Below are positions 20,869 through 33,534 of a DNA stretch of 64,000 nucleotides, in pieces. The DNA lies in NCBI RefSeq assembly GCF_032854445.1, contig NC_088295.1, positions 33,531,385-33,595,384 on the forward strand, written 5' to 3'. Positions within the stretch are counted from its first letter, which is position 1. Each line of letters begins with the position of its first letter. A program made the translations under genes and the position numbers. Source of the DNA: Liolophura sinensis. Taxonomy: Eukaryota; Mollusca; Polyplacophora; Chitonida; Chitonidae. The notes under the pieces are model-generated. The model did no database searches and had not been told where the DNA came from. It saw only the letters and a program-made list of their open reading frames with translations.

Positions 20869-23800
20869 GTGGGTTGTTCCCTGGAAATTTATCATTCGTT
20901 ATTTTTTGGCAGAAAAAAATGTAATTGTCTCTGCTGTATAAAAATGCCTCCGTTCTATCTTTAAAACATTTTGAGTCATAACCTGCTTCATTGCATGGAA
21001 ATCGTCGATGTGTTTTGTTTTGTATCGCCACGAAAACTGGAGTCTGAATGACACATTTTATTTGACACTTGACAGGTGAAATACAGCTGGTAGTTTTAAA
21101 CATGTAACTCTAATTCAACGCTCGTCCACGAGAGTTGCAGTGTGAAACGAGGTCATATGTGTCGTAGAATAATTTGCTGGGTCTGTGTGCATAGAGTCGT
21201 AGTTAAGAACCTTCCTCCAAAATCAACTGAAGATTGCGATAGCGGTGCAGATCGAGTCTAGCTGGGATTTTAAAAAAGCTTGTTGGGGAGCTGTTATGTC
21301 AAGGTGTGGCAGTTGTTGCTTGCTGACCCACTTCTCATATGCTTATTGTTATTTCTTTAAAACAGCTACATGGAAAGTTTCTTTAGACGGAGATAACACG
21401 AAGATGCATGTATGTTAATGGAATTTCTCTTAGCAATAAATGTTCAAATACTACATCTACAACTACCAGTAACAGTTCTGAATGCAGAGGTTCATTTTTT
21501 TTTCTTTTTGGTTACAAAATTACACGAAAAACATTTGACATGTTCTTCAGTGATTACCACACATCAAAAATCATTTAACAATGTAACTCTCATGGCTGCT
21601 TAGCTGGAATTAGCGTTACATGTCAGCAAGCCTACTAGTGAAAATGGCATTTCTAGAGGACATTCACCTATTGAGGTAAAAAATTTTATTTGCCCCACCT
21701 CATTCACTTCTAGTGGACAGACCGGCCTGGATAGCACTGTTGGTAGAGCGTCCGCTTCGGGACCGGTAGATCCAGGAGGATTAATCCTTGATCGAGTCAC
21801 ACCTAAGACTTTAAAAGAGGAAGTTGTAACTTCCTTGCTTGGCGTTCAGCATGAAGGGGATAGTGCAACGACTGGTTGACCCGTATCAGTATAATGGCTT
21901 GGGCGGGGCGGCTTACTTGCCTTCGGTAAGTCATCTCAGTGAAGCAGCACTAAATAAAAGAGCGGTGGAAATCCGCCCTGCAACAAGGAGGCACATTACA
22001 CGTACATGCACCCTAATGATTCCTTCGTCGTCATATGACTGAAAAATTGTTGAGTACGACGTTAAACCCCAAGCACTCGCACTCTAGTGGACAGCATTTT
22101 TGTAGATAAAATTCATGCAGTCTATAGATATAGCTGTTGTTTGTTCAAACTGCAGAATAATATTTGTTGACAGGTAATTGTAAAGATTAGAGAGCCATTG
22201 TAAATTTCCACATCAGGTCATTATCCATATAGAGTCACATGAGAAATTGGCTTTCAGCATTAGTATTCATTCAAGTCCAACCTGCTTTTGTCTGACTACA
22301 TTATGCACCATACGATCTATTCTTACATATCATATCATTCAGTACTGTGAAATGTTACTGGCCTGCACAGTAATTAACCCAGCTGAAAGGACTCTCACAT
22401 GTACTAGGTACCACATGCCATCGTAAAAATTCCACAGGCCCGGTAATACTGCTGTGTTTGTTATGTTTACAAAAAGGAAAGGTCAGAAACAAAGTTTTGC
22501 TGATTTTAGAAATAAAGCATTTATCCATTACAGTGATCAATACTCTGTGGTGTCCTGCAAGTTTCATGCCACTAATAGTTTGCTGAAAATATCCACAGAA
22601 TGGACAGGATCCATAAAAATGTCAGCACATACATGTACATGTAGATTAGTCAAAACAAATAACCATAGTTATTTCAGTAGAGGGATGACCGTGGGAACCA
22701 CCTTAAATGGCCACTGCCATTTTGCTCTGATGTTCTTAATATACGTAAGTCTATAAATCAACTTCAGATATGAAATTCTTATGAGAAACAGGGAATCCAA
22801 AAATACACTCTCCGAGTACTCATACCTCATGCTAACATGGCAGAAAGGTAAAACATGATTCCCATGACGTCAGCACAAACGCCTGTAAGTGTATTCTCAA
22901 GCTATAGGAGTAAATCACACCTGATTGGTTAGAATTTATAACATGGCACTTTTGATTTTCTCGGTGTGCACAATTAACTACATGCAGTCAGACTATTGTC
23001 CAATCTAATAGCTGGCGTTTTGATGATTTTTGTCTGGTTGTTGAGATTTTCAGCAAACTGTTGGGAACGGAGACTCATGGGACACCAAGGAGTACATTTC
23101 AGTGTAAAAATAATGAAGAAATTATAATTTCTGAAGGTGAAACTTTGTCTCCAACCTTGTACTACTACATGTACACAGCAGGCCTACACAAAAATTTCCC
23201 TATCTTTTAACTTGAGCCTCTCCTAATGTATGTTGTGCACTATATTCATAAGTTATCACCAATGTAGAAGTACCAAAACCTGTGTCAGTAAACCAGCAAT
23301 TTTCACTATGAGTTTGATCCGTAACTTTAATCAAGCCGGTGCATGCTATATTTGGAATTCAAACTTTGGGTAGGATTTGCTGGCAGTTTGAAAGTTGTTT
23401 CGGGTATGTACATGTGTATACTCTGAATTTTCATAGTTTTTCAGCAAAGTGTTGATTTATTCCCATGGTCCGTTTATTTATATACATTTATATAATTATT
23501 TGATTGGTGATTGAATGCCATACTCATTATGGTAGAAGGAAACCAGGCTGAACCCACAACAATTTGCAGTTTGTTGGCATACCTTCCCGCTTGCAATTAT
23601 TCATGATCTGGTCTTGAAACATTTAGCTTGTAGAATCCCCTATATAATGTGTGATTTAGCTAGAAGATAAACAATATGGCACTTTTATACAGAGAAACCA
23701 AGAAGAAAACACCTTTCTCGATCAGGAAAGTTATCTAGTATTAGGTGACGATCTTTGTACTTGTAATTAAAATTGCTTTTGCATCTTCTTAGGAACTCAA

Positions 23801-26800
23801 GAGGTACCTATACAGTTTGATGAAATTGTAAGTATTGTCTTCTTCAGTCATGTAAATTATGTGAAAATAGCAAAGGTGAAGTTGTGTTTGAAACTGTTAG
23901 TGTGTGAATATTAAAATGTTTTGCATTGTAAGTAATAATTTACCTACCTGTAAAACCTTGCTATACCTACATGTACATGAAGATGTTAATAGTATGGTTG
24001 AAGAGGTCTCTCAGTGTCTGGCAAAGGATGTACATTCCAGTGTGATATACATGTACCTACATATACAGAGACAGTTCAGGTTAGGTGCTGTAAGCTTGAC
24101 TCAGATTGAGAGCTGTATTTTGCTTATGGTGAATGTTTAATTAAATGCTGAATTTCGTCGAAGATCTGTTTTATCATGCACAATGGAAATTGTATCACTG
24201 GTCCAGTAACATTACATGTACATGCATAACAGATGTGTTAATATTGGTATATGACTACTGTTTCTGTAAAATATTTTTCAAAATGTTAAAAAAAAATATA
24301 TAAAAAAATATATATATATAAAATAATGTTATTTTTGATGATGAATAAATACAGGCTTGATTATGTTTTTATCATTATAGAGTAAGAAGGGATGATAAGA
24401 ACTAGAAGTTTTTAAGTGTAAATGTCGGTGTCATTACACAGGGTGGATGGTCTTCATGCTATAGTCATCACTGACAGAGATGGGGTTCCTGTGATTAAAG
24501 GTAAGCTATATAACTGTAGCACAACAGTTTATGCCTTCAGCATGCTATAGTCATCACTGACAGAGATGGGGTTCCTGTGATTAAAGGTGAGCTATATACC
24601 TGTAGCACAACAGTTTATGCCTTCAGCATGCTATAGTCATCACTGACAGAGATGGGGTTCCTGTGATTAAAGGTGAGCTATATACCTGTAGCACAACAGT
24701 TTATGCCTTCAGCATGCTATAATCATCACAGACAGAGATGGGGCTCCTGTGATTAAAGGTAAGCTATATACCTGTAGCACAACAGTTTATGCCTTCAGCA
24801 TGCTATAGTCATCACTGACAGAGATGGGGTTCCTGTGATTAAAGGTGAGCTATATACCTGTAGCACAACAGTTTATGCCTTCAGCATGCTATAGTCATCA
24901 CTGACAGAGATGGGGTTCCTGTGATTAAAGGTGAGCTATATACCTGTAGCACAACAGTTTATGCCTTCAGCATGCTAAAGTCATCACTGACAGAGATGGG
25001 GTTCCTGTGATTAAAGGTGAGCTATATACCTGTAGCACAACAGTTTATGCCTTCAGCATGCTAAAGTCATCACTGACAGAGATGGGGTTCCTGTGATTAA
25101 AGGTAAGCTATATACCTGTAGCACAACAGTTTATGCCTTCAGCATGCTAAAGTCATCACTGACAGAGATAAGGTTCCTGTGATTAAAGGTAAGCTATATA
25201 CCTGTAGCACAACAGTTTATGCCTTCAGCATGCTAAAGTCATCACTGACAGAGATGGGGTTCCTGTTATTAAAGGTGAGCTATATACCTGTAGCACAACA
25301 GTTTATGCCTTCAGCATGCTAAAGTCATCACTGACAGAGATGGGGTTCCTGTGATTAAAGGTGAGTTATATACCTGTAGCACAACAGTTTATGCCTTCAG
25401 CATGCTATAGTCATCACTGACAGAGATGGGGTTCCTGTGATTAAAGGTGAGCTATATACCTGTAGCACAACAGTTTATGCCTTCAGCATGCTATAGTCAT
25501 CACTGACAGAGATGGGGTTCCTGTGATTAAAGGTGAGCTATATACCTGTAGCACAACAGTTTATGCCTTCAGCATGCTATAATCATCACTGACAGAGATG
25601 GGGTTCCTGTAATTAAAGGTGAGCTATATACCTGTAGCACAACAGTTTATGCCTTCAGCATGCTAAAGTCATCACTGACAGAGATGGGGTTCCTGTGATT
25701 AAAGGTGAGCTATATACCTGTAGCACAACAGTTTATGCCATCAGCATGCTAAAGTCATCAAAAACAGAGATGGGGCTCCTGTTATTAAAGGTGAGCTATA
25801 TACCTGTAGCACAACAGTTTATGCCTTCAGCATACTATAGTCATCACTGACAGAGATGGGGTTCCTGTGATTAAAGGTAAGCTATATACCTGTAGCACAA
25901 CAGTTTATGCCTTCAGCATGCTAAAGTCATCACTGACAGAGATGGGGTTCCTGTGATTAAAGGTAAGCTCTATACCTGCACCACAACAGTTTATTAAGCC
26001 TTCAGCATGGTATGTTAAGAATGTGCATATCTGAGTATATCACAGAGTTATTTCCCTTCATTTAGACCAATAAAATCTACATGTAGGCCTCTAGTTTATA
26101 CACACATGAGCATTTGCAGTGGTATGGAAAAATAGATGCCCTCTGTCCTTCTGTGTATAAGTCTAACTTTACCAAACTAAATAGGAAGGCATCTAACACT
26201 TATGGTATTGACACAAACAAAATATCACGTGCATCACTGATTGTGGGGCAGAGGATATGAGTTCATATTAACCCTTTGACAGCTGTCACAGTCAAACTCT
26301 CTACCAAAGCACTCTCGTCTGATGCCTCATATCAGTGGAGAGTGTCCAGCAGCATTGTAAATATTCTACACCTGTCTGTTTTGCGCATCAAATTTGATGT
26401 TCCTGGCAATATTAAGATTTTTTCCCCCCAAATCATGGAAGTTGGGAATAAAAACCTGTGGACACAGCATTATTGTTGTGTTAAAATGATTAAATAGCCA
26501 AAGTTTATTATCTTTATTTTATGCCTACGGAGCACAAGATGCACTTACTTGAAGTTATCCACTCTCTGCATTGTGTGAAAATGTAAAAGCTCTATTGCTT
26601 TAATTTATTGTTGTTTTTTTAGGGGTCCACACAGCTAGACCTGCAGGACACCTTATTGAAATCATTTGGATTACTATTATTTTTCTTTATTGAATTTTGT
26701 GAGCTTGCTACAGCCTAGACTGTTTGACTGATTGACTTGAAACTTTCCACTGAAATTCCCCTACACCTTAAACTGTGCACCTCGAAGTCTGTTTTTTTTT

Positions 26801-29686
26801 CTAGGTCAAGTGGTTTGGCAGCCATATTGTATTTTATATGAAATCGTTTAAAACATCTTCTTCTCAAAATGCACTGAATGGATTTTTCTGAAATTTTATA
26901 TGCATGTAGACCGGTTGCTAGTTCTAATAAGTTTGACATAATCGTTGACTTCCAGTTAAAATTGAGGAAGCTCGCCATTGGTTGAATTTGTGATGTTGCA
27001 ACTAGTTTTGGACATTCAGGGGTTTTTTTTTACCCATTTTTTAGCTGATTCCAAATCTGCTTTGGCTATCTTAGCAACTTTTTGTGATATAGTCACAAAA
27101 CTAAAATTTAGTTACATAATTTCAATGCCGTGTAACACAAGAACTATTGTAGGTAGAAATCTAAAAATCTTGCACCAAATTTTAGCGGAAGACATGCTCT
27201 TTCTACAAGGTGAAGGTGGATTTGAGCTATAATCAATAGTTTTGTCACTAGAATTATTTAAATGACACCACCGTTCTTATTCAGAAGTACATATTTCAGC
27301 CCATTGCTTTAAGGAAAAGACCTCTAAAAATCGGAGTAGGCATCATTAGATAGACCACTTATAACTATGTATAAATATACTTTCATTTATCTTTTTTTGA
27401 TTTGTGTGAAGAGAGTTAAGGGGGTTCAAACTTTTGAATTCTAAGGTTGGCTTTATGGACCATACTATCAGATTTTAGGAACACTCAAGTTTTTCCAATT
27501 TTAATCATGACACTGAATGTTGGAATAACTCTTTTTACCTGTGAGTAAAGGATTACTGAAATAATGTTCCCAAAAATTCCTTCCTTCTGGTGAACATCAG
27601 GAAAAAAGAGTGATGTGATGTCAGAGTTCCTGGATACCATCAGTATAGTAAAGCCCACCATAGTATTCAAACAAATGAAAGTATTTTTACACATAGTATT
27701 CAAACAAATGAAAGTATTTTTACACATAGTTTTCAGTTGTATATATGATGAACCGTACTTCATATTTTAGCTTTCTTTTACTTCAGAATTTATTTAGATG
27801 GTAACTGGACTGACACATTGGTTCTTTTAACTGGCTGGTTTAATTTCTACTGCACTGTCCATGGTTTCCAGAAATGGTTGTTGTCTTAGATATAGTTATG
27901 CTGTCTCCTATTTGACACTGTACAGTGATAATAATTACAAACGACTTGGATCCCGGTCAAAACTGCTGTGCAGTTCAAGTTGTTTTGTTTTCTTTTGTAA
28001 TGTTCCTCTCTGCCTCACCCTGTCGTACTGACCCACCGCTGCTCACATATGTTTCCATTTGCTCTTTGTGTGATAAATGTAGGTTTAAGTTGTTAACTGC
28101 TGTCATACGTCTATTTGATCTGTCTCGTGTGTTGACAGTTGCTGGAGAGAATGCTCCTGAGCTGGCTCTCAGACCAAACTTTCTATCAACCTTTGGGCTA
28201 ACCACTGAACAAGCTGGCAAACTTGGATTGGCAAAAAACAAGAGTGTGGTTTGCATGTACGCTTCATATCAGGTGAGTAAGTTTTATAATAGAAAGCGGT
28301 GTTGACCAAACTGCAGAATTCATTTCAGTAGTGATTATAAGCAGGTATTCATAAGAATTTCCAGCCACATATTAATTCAACAACATTAAATGTATTACCT
28401 GCATATTTCATATTTCTGACATTCATTCGGTTGGCCATGGATCAACAAGGTAATGTCAGAATGTTAAATAAACAGGGAGATCATTCAATAGCTCACTGCA
28501 TTGGTCACATACATGTAAATGATGTATATCTTCCGATAAATTATGCAATTGTGTGAGGTTACCAAGGAACCTACTTAAATGTCTAATACAAAGATACATT
28601 AAAAGTTATAAAGGTAGATGCTAGACTTTCAAATAGTGGAATATAATGCTGCAGGGTTTTTTTTCATGCTATTTTAACCAAATTTTACCTCTATTACTAG
28701 GTAGTACAGATCAATAAATTGCCATTTCTGATAACATTGGTGGCTAAGTCAGATGCTAATACAGGTATGTACATCTGTAGTATATGTTTACATTTTTTTG
28801 CATTAAACATCCTCCAGTATTTATGAAAGTTTTCCGACTGGAAAGATTTAACCCTTGGATTGTAAATGTATTTGCTCAGACAAATATTGCTCAGTATTTG
28901 TAACACGTAGTTGTCTCCCTTTAATAAAGTATTTCACCCTCGTAAAAAAAGTAATGTAGTAAAACTATTTCATTTAGAGTGGAAACTTACCTGTTGATTA
29001 TGGGATTGCAATTGCTCTTTTCACTGCAATGTTTTGGTAAGAAGTTTACGTAAAAGCTAAGTGAAGAATGTAGATGAAGTTTGTTTTTTGGAGAATGTGG
29101 TCCATCAGTTTATGCAAAATAAATTTGGTATTATTTATTTATTGATTTGATTTGCTGTTCTGTGCTCAAGGGCCACCAACCTTTGCATGGTACATGATAA
29201 ACCTGTTGACTAAAGGCCTCTTTCTAAACAGAGGTGGTTTGAACACACAACCTCATTTGTCAAGGGCCTGATAGTTGCAGAGTGTCAGCACTCTTCTTTA
29301 AGTGGTGCGAGTTTAGATTTAGGTATTAAAATAATTTTATTATTAATTTATTATTGATATTTAATTAATTGATCATGATGACAGATTTGTTTTTGAAGGA
29401 CACTAGAACTGCTAGGTTATAAAGTGGTCATTCTCAACACTTTCTTCAGTTCTAAACATTGGAAAGTGTACTACAGCTGTAGTTTACTCTTAGCCAGGCC
29501 ACAAAAAAGACCCCGCAGGTTGAGGAGCATGTTAAGGACATATAGCTGTAGGATTCATGTAGAAGTGGTATTTTGTGATATTGTGTGTTGTTGTTTGCAG
29601 GCATGTTGCTGAGCTTGGAGAAAGAGCTTAAGGAATCATTACAGGACTTGAGAGAGGTACTGACTGTTCCACAAGGACTGTCATAA
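20860..29686 (+). CDS. LAMTOR3: LAMTOR3 (MP1), Ragulator subunit, six coding exons
   Basis: Coding exons at 20860-20868, 23793-23827, 24442-24500, 28139-28272, 28701-28764 and 29601-29686 join in frame to 128 residues (vertebrate LAMTOR3 is about 124). The protein begins MAEELKRYLYSLMKL, continues VDGLHAIVITDRDGVPVIK, NAPELALRPNFLSTFGL, KLGLAKNKSVVCMY, VVQINKLPFLITLVAKSD and MLLSLEKELKESLQDLRE, the roadblock-fold pattern of this family throughout. LAMTOR3 pairs with LAMTOR2 in the Ragulator complex on late endosomes and lysosomes, where it anchors Rag GTPases for mTORC1 activation, and it was first described as a MEK/ERK scaffold. All splice sites are GT-AG and phases match. The first exon gives only nine coding bases and is the least certain. 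Intron 3 holds the 86-bp pseudo-exon array; intron 1 holds a SINE. Confidence 0.93.
21721..22082 (+). mobile_element. Full-length tRNA-derived SINE (family 2)
   Basis: 362 bp, flanked by a 12-bp target duplication TCTAGTGGACAG (21709-21720 and 22083-22094). The head resembles a tRNA gene (GGATAGCACTGTTGGTAGAG, then a B-box-like TTGATCGAGTCACACC). The 3' end is 'TGAGTACGACGTTAAACCCC', a tail type widely seen in mollusc SINEs. It sits in LAMTOR3 intron 1. It differs from family 1 in head and body but has a related tail. Confidence 0.93.
23483..23640 (-). repeat. Degenerate SINE (family 1) copy
   Basis: Matches 'atttgattggtg', a shortened core, 'aggaaaccaggctgaaccc' and 'ggcataccttcccgctt', but with large gaps. 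Old insertion in LAMTOR3 intron 1. Confidence 0.65.
23793..23827 (+). CDS. LAMTOR3: LAMTOR3 exon 2
   Basis: 35 bp between 'tcttcttag' and 'gtaagt', encoding ELKRYLYSLMK plus two bases of the next codon. Confidence 0.88.
24291..24326. repeat. A/T microsatellite
   Basis: Poly-A and (AT)n tract in LAMTOR3 intron 2, a little over 100 bp upstream of exon 3. Confidence 0.8.
24442..24500 (+). CDS. LAMTOR3: LAMTOR3 exon 3, parent of the tandem array
   Basis: 59 bp between 'ttacacag' and 'gtaagc', encoding VDGLHAIVITDRDGVPVIK. Its last 46 bases, from CATGCTATAG, are repeated 17 times in the following intron. Confidence 0.95.
24541..26002 (+). repeat. 86-bp tandem array of LAMTOR3 exon-3 pseudo-exons, 17 units
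   Basis: Units start at 24541 and every 86 bp to 25917 with no length change. Each holds a pyrimidine-rich 'tttatgccttcag', the last 46 bases of exon 3 (CATGCTATAG to GATTAAAG), a donor GTGAGC or GTAAGC, and the first 40 bases of intron 3. The last unit is followed by a disturbed spacer and 'ttcagcatggta' at 26003-26015. Units differ by few substitutions: some read CTATAG, some CTATAA and some CTAAAG. Each unit can be defined as an exon by its own splice sites, but 46 bases do not keep the frame: spliced after exon 3 it meets TGA six codons later, and in place of exon 3 it gives TAG or TGA. Use in mRNA cannot be told from the sequence. Confidence 0.97.
27653..27729. repeat. Short direct duplication
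   Basis: 'tagtattcaaacaaatgaaa' plus 'gtatttttacaca' occurs twice back to back (unit 34 bp) in LAMTOR3 intron 3. Confidence 0.9.
28139..28272 (+). CDS. LAMTOR3: LAMTOR3 exon 4
   Basis: 134 bp between 'gttgacag' and 'gtgagt', encoding VAGENAPELALRPNFLST through KNKSVVCMYASYQ, the most conserved part of the family. Confidence 0.96.
28701..28764 (+). CDS. LAMTOR3: LAMTOR3 exon 5
   Basis: 64 bp between 'attactag' and 'gtatgt', encoding VVQINKLPFLITLVAKSD and ANT. Confidence 0.95.
29130..29320 (-). repeat. Possible highly degraded SINE
   Basis: T-rich tail 'tatttatttattgatttgat' followed by 'gtgctcaag' and, further on, a B-box-like 'ggtttgaacacac' in the SINE order on the minus strand. Core similarity is poor. 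Lies in the last LAMTOR3 intron. Confidence 0.35.
29601..29686 (+). CDS. LAMTOR3: LAMTOR3 exon 6 with stop
   Basis: 86 bp after acceptor 'tgtttgcag', encoding GMLLSLEKELKESLQDLREV and a short tail ending LS then TAA. Candidate polyadenylation signals AATAAA lie at 30267 and 30414. Confidence 0.95.
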
Positions 29687-31114
29687 GTGTGTGGATACCT
29701 CAGTGAGCAGACGGTTACTAATGCTACACACAGATTGTACATGACAAGTGTGTCAACTTTGTACAAGGAAGAACATGTTCTCTTCACAGATCCAATATTC
29801 TCCGAAAAATCATTTTTCCCATGCATCATTTTCCAGACAATTCAGTCTGTGTTCGCTTTGTTTCCTAATTCTGGCACCTTAACAGTACAAATGCTGACTG
29901 TTTTTTCTGATGTTCTCATTACATATCACTTCACCTGGTAATATTCATACCTACATGTGTACAAGACATATAATACTTTTCCTAAAAGAATAGTTACTGT
30001 AGATGAACTAGAAGCCTAAGTATGAGAGAGACATTGTGGTGATATAGTAAAACTGGTATTAAAAAAAAAACATTATACAGCATTTTGGTGTTAAGGTGAA
30101 TGATTGAATGACATACTGTTACTGAGGTGAATGACTATATTCAAGTATATTTATTGAAGACTAACTCATCTACATGTCAGTGTTAGCAGAATCAGAACTG
30201 CAATTCTGTTCTGGTAGCTTACATGTATTGGTGCAACTACAACATGTCAATTGGGAAACCACAACTAATAAAACAAACAATGCTATGGAAGGAACCCATG
30301 TCAAATTAAGCCAGCTTCCATCTGGGATGTTTCACATCAGGGAAACCCTGTTTTATTGATATTGTATCCAGTATGGTAAAGTGTAAATACAGTGCCCTGT
30401 ATAAGTTAATCTAAATAAATATGGATATATCAGGACAGAATGCTGAGGTTACCTACTTTTCTTATTCACTTTCTTAATTTTAAAGTAAATATTGTCTAAA
30501 CAGTTCCAGTGTGTTTTTCTGTTTTTCTAGTAGACAACTTTGGTTGAGTTGGACTTCCCCCACTGACCCACATATGCCTTCCTGGGATAATTTTAACTCA
30601 TCGTTTATGGAAACGAGAGTATTTAGGCGATCCTATTGCGAGCACGTTTACAACTTTCAAAATATTTATCATACGTGGTAAATATCGGTTAAAATGTACC
30701 ACGCAATACACATGTGGCAGATATATGGGCTTACTAACTGGAGCTCTGGCAACTGTGACAGGTCCAAATAACAAACCGCAAATGTACGGTTTTCATACAC
30801 AAGAGCACTGCTTACTTGTTCGATTTCTGTAGTTTCAGAGAATAAATCGTATTCAAAACAAATAAATAGACACAAAGGAGGAAGAATGAGAATCCGCAAA
30901 ATTTTACTTCAGTATAGTGTTATCGATTACCAAAACGGTAGATTACAGTGAATGTGGTTTCACTTGTGCCTATAAACGAGGTCCTGGAATCACTGATATT
31001 TTGTTAATACTGACACAGATTTGAGTAAAATGCTGCTTATATTGAGTGCTTCTCCTTACAGGACTCCGTCCTGATTTCTTACCTTCCTGGTTTGTTTTTG
31101 CTTGTTTTTGAAGT
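29687..31114 (+). other. LAMTOR3 3' UTR and downstream DNA
   Basis: The first 600-750 bases are probable 3' UTR, given AATAAA at 30267-30272 and 30414-30419. The rest shows no gene. Confidence 0.5.
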
Positions 31115-31209
31115 GTTTTTTATTTATTTGATTGGTGTTATACACCGTATTCAGGAATGCTTTACTTATATGAGGGCGGCTAACATTGTGGTGGGAGAAA
31201 ACCGGGCAT
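31115..31209 (-). repeat. SINE family 1 fragment (3' end)
   Basis: 'tttatttatttgattggtgt' tail, then 'tacttatatgagggcggcta' and 'gtggtgggagaaaaccgggc', stopping abruptly. A 5'-truncated insertion. Confidence 0.85.
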
Positions 31210-33334
31210 ATGATGCATAGATTTAGTAACGACATATACCTGGAGCCTGATGAAATTCGGTGCTTTCGTCCCAATTTTTCTTTCAGCACCGATATACTGA
31301 CTATGTTTTTGTCATTTTGCTAACAGGTTTTGGTCATTTTGCTTTTATTGGTTTTCCATTAAAGTCAGTAAACTTAGTATTTCAACTTAATAGCGCTAGT
31401 CCACCCCTACCCCCTTACATTTTATTTGAAAAGCTAAAGCTATCGTGAAATCGTCACTTGCGTGGAGAGATTTGGAGCTGGGGAGCGGGGATGAAATGAA
31501 ATCTGGAGGGCACATGTGTCAGCAGCTCTTACCTCCAGACGCTGTCTGATGGCGGAAGACACTAGATAGATATTCATGAAGAACTCCCATTTAACACAAT
31601 GAACTCTAGATTCTAATACAACACAGATAAATGAAAACTTTATAGCAGCTTTATTGTTCGAAGAATTCCTCAACCTGCCGTCTGGAGAATTAGTCGCATG
31701 AACTATCACAGCTTGGAATTTATTCAGAAGGTAGATACATATGGACCGATACCTTATCCAAGCAGTATATGTGCTGAGTATATCTATCCAGATCGATTAG
31801 TTTGAGTGAGCTCTTTGGATTGAGTTCTTTAACACAGCTCATATACACAAAACACCCTTCTCGATTAGTTTGAAATATGAAATAAAATGCTATTTGAATT
31901 AGAAAAAAAAAAAACCGTCTCAGATACACAGTGTATTTATGTGTTCCTCGATGTACATGTAAACCTTCCATTATAGTCTTCGGTCGGGTACATGAAATGT
32001 ACAATAATCTGAAATGGCTATTGGCTAAGTATTTTTTATTCAGTGTTTTATTGTATTATGATATCTCTCAAAATGTCGGCTTATGAAAATGACTTCATCT
32101 ATAATCACACTGACAATCATAGACAAGCCGCTCTCTTGGCAACTGCGCATATTATTCATATACTTGTACAAAATGAGGATAAAATCCTCTTGCCTTAGGA
32201 ATGGGAGAGGGATTGTCCCGTATAGCCACATAAAAAGTCCATCCCTTCAGTGTATCTGTAACAATGATGAGCTACATCACCGATCCAGCAGGTCGTAACT
32301 AACTACAACAGGTCATAAAGGAGCGCATAAAGACTGGAAGTTTATGACTTGTTGTTTGTAGATTATAACTATTATATCCATTCCCAAATACAAAACGCTG
32401 TTTTCCTGAAGAACGATAAATGAACGGCTGAATACTCCTCATCATCGGAAGGTTAATAGTCTGGCGAGGGGACTTCTTGAGAAGCCCTCGATTACTTGTG
32501 CACTGACCAGTGTTGGCATGATTGGCTAACAAAGATAATAAGGGGAAAGACTGAGGCAAGTAAATTACATCGGTTAATATAATACTAGTTATATAATCTT
32601 GGCAAACCATCAACATTGCTCAGCAAGCAATATAGACAGTTCAAATGAGGAAAGGCCCAGACGTTTATCAACGGGAAGTTCCCTGTGGAATATACATGTA
32701 TGGAGAGTGTAGGAATAACGGAGTTGACGTTTTCTTGACACTGGTTGATTTACACAACGTATGCTGTATCGTCCAAGATTGCATATATTATGAGCATTTG
32801 GTAGATGTGGCTGTACCAATAAATTTAGCTGACAACGTAAATTCAACAGAAGCAAAGAAATATGAAAATAATGTATAAAATTTACTGATAACAATGGCCA
32901 TGGTTAGTTTCCCCTGCGTTTCGTGTAAAAAATCGCGAGTGTATTACCAGTGAAACCGCGTGAGATCGTGTTGACGAATTGTATTTTACAAAACGTGCTT
33001 TGAAAATACAGAAAGAACATCTTACAAAAGTGTTTTACGCGGATTTTTACTTACCCCCGACTTTTTTTTTCTTTTGCGTTTTGTGTGTATTTAAATCACT
33101 CCTCCTGAGAACATAAGATGTCCAGATACACTCAAATTTTATGCCGTTGGTAAAAAGTTGTAACATTCTTGTTATTTTACTGATTTCAATATTTCGAGTT
33201 AAACTAATGTGTGGTTTACAGCAGAACACAGTGGTTGCCTCTGGGCTCTGTGCGATTACGCAACCACCGCAGGTAACATTTTCTTCAGCGGGCGATTTAT
33301 GTACTATGAATGTGTACAGGCATATATTCACATT
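31210..33334. other. Intergenic, nothing recognised
   Basis: Only short overlapping chance frames on both strands. No repeats or RNA genes recognised. Confidence 0.5.
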
Positions 33335-33475
33335 CGACCAGTGACATTTAATAAATTACAGTTAACATCCCTGCATTTTTTACCTAATTCTGCTTAAACT
33401 ATATGGTGCGAGGAAGCACCATGAAAGTTGCTTCTTACAAAGCATTTCCATGATCATTTAGAATAAAACCTTATC
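33335..33475 (+). repeat. Copy C (partial) of the dispersed repeat
   Basis: Shares 'gtgacatttaataaattaca', 'ttaacatccctgcattttt', 'ttacctaattctgcttaa' and 'tagaataaaac' with 59860-60090. Confidence 0.6.
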
Positions 33476-33534
33476 GGATGTAAATTGACAACATGTCTTG
33501 GTTTTTTGCATTGTTTTCCTACCTTTCCGATGCT

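Noticed and set aside
22864-22884. Alternative LAMTOR3 first exon (MTSAQTP)
   Set aside because: Phase and donor fit, but the family N-terminus Met-Ala-acidic is matched better by 20860-20868.
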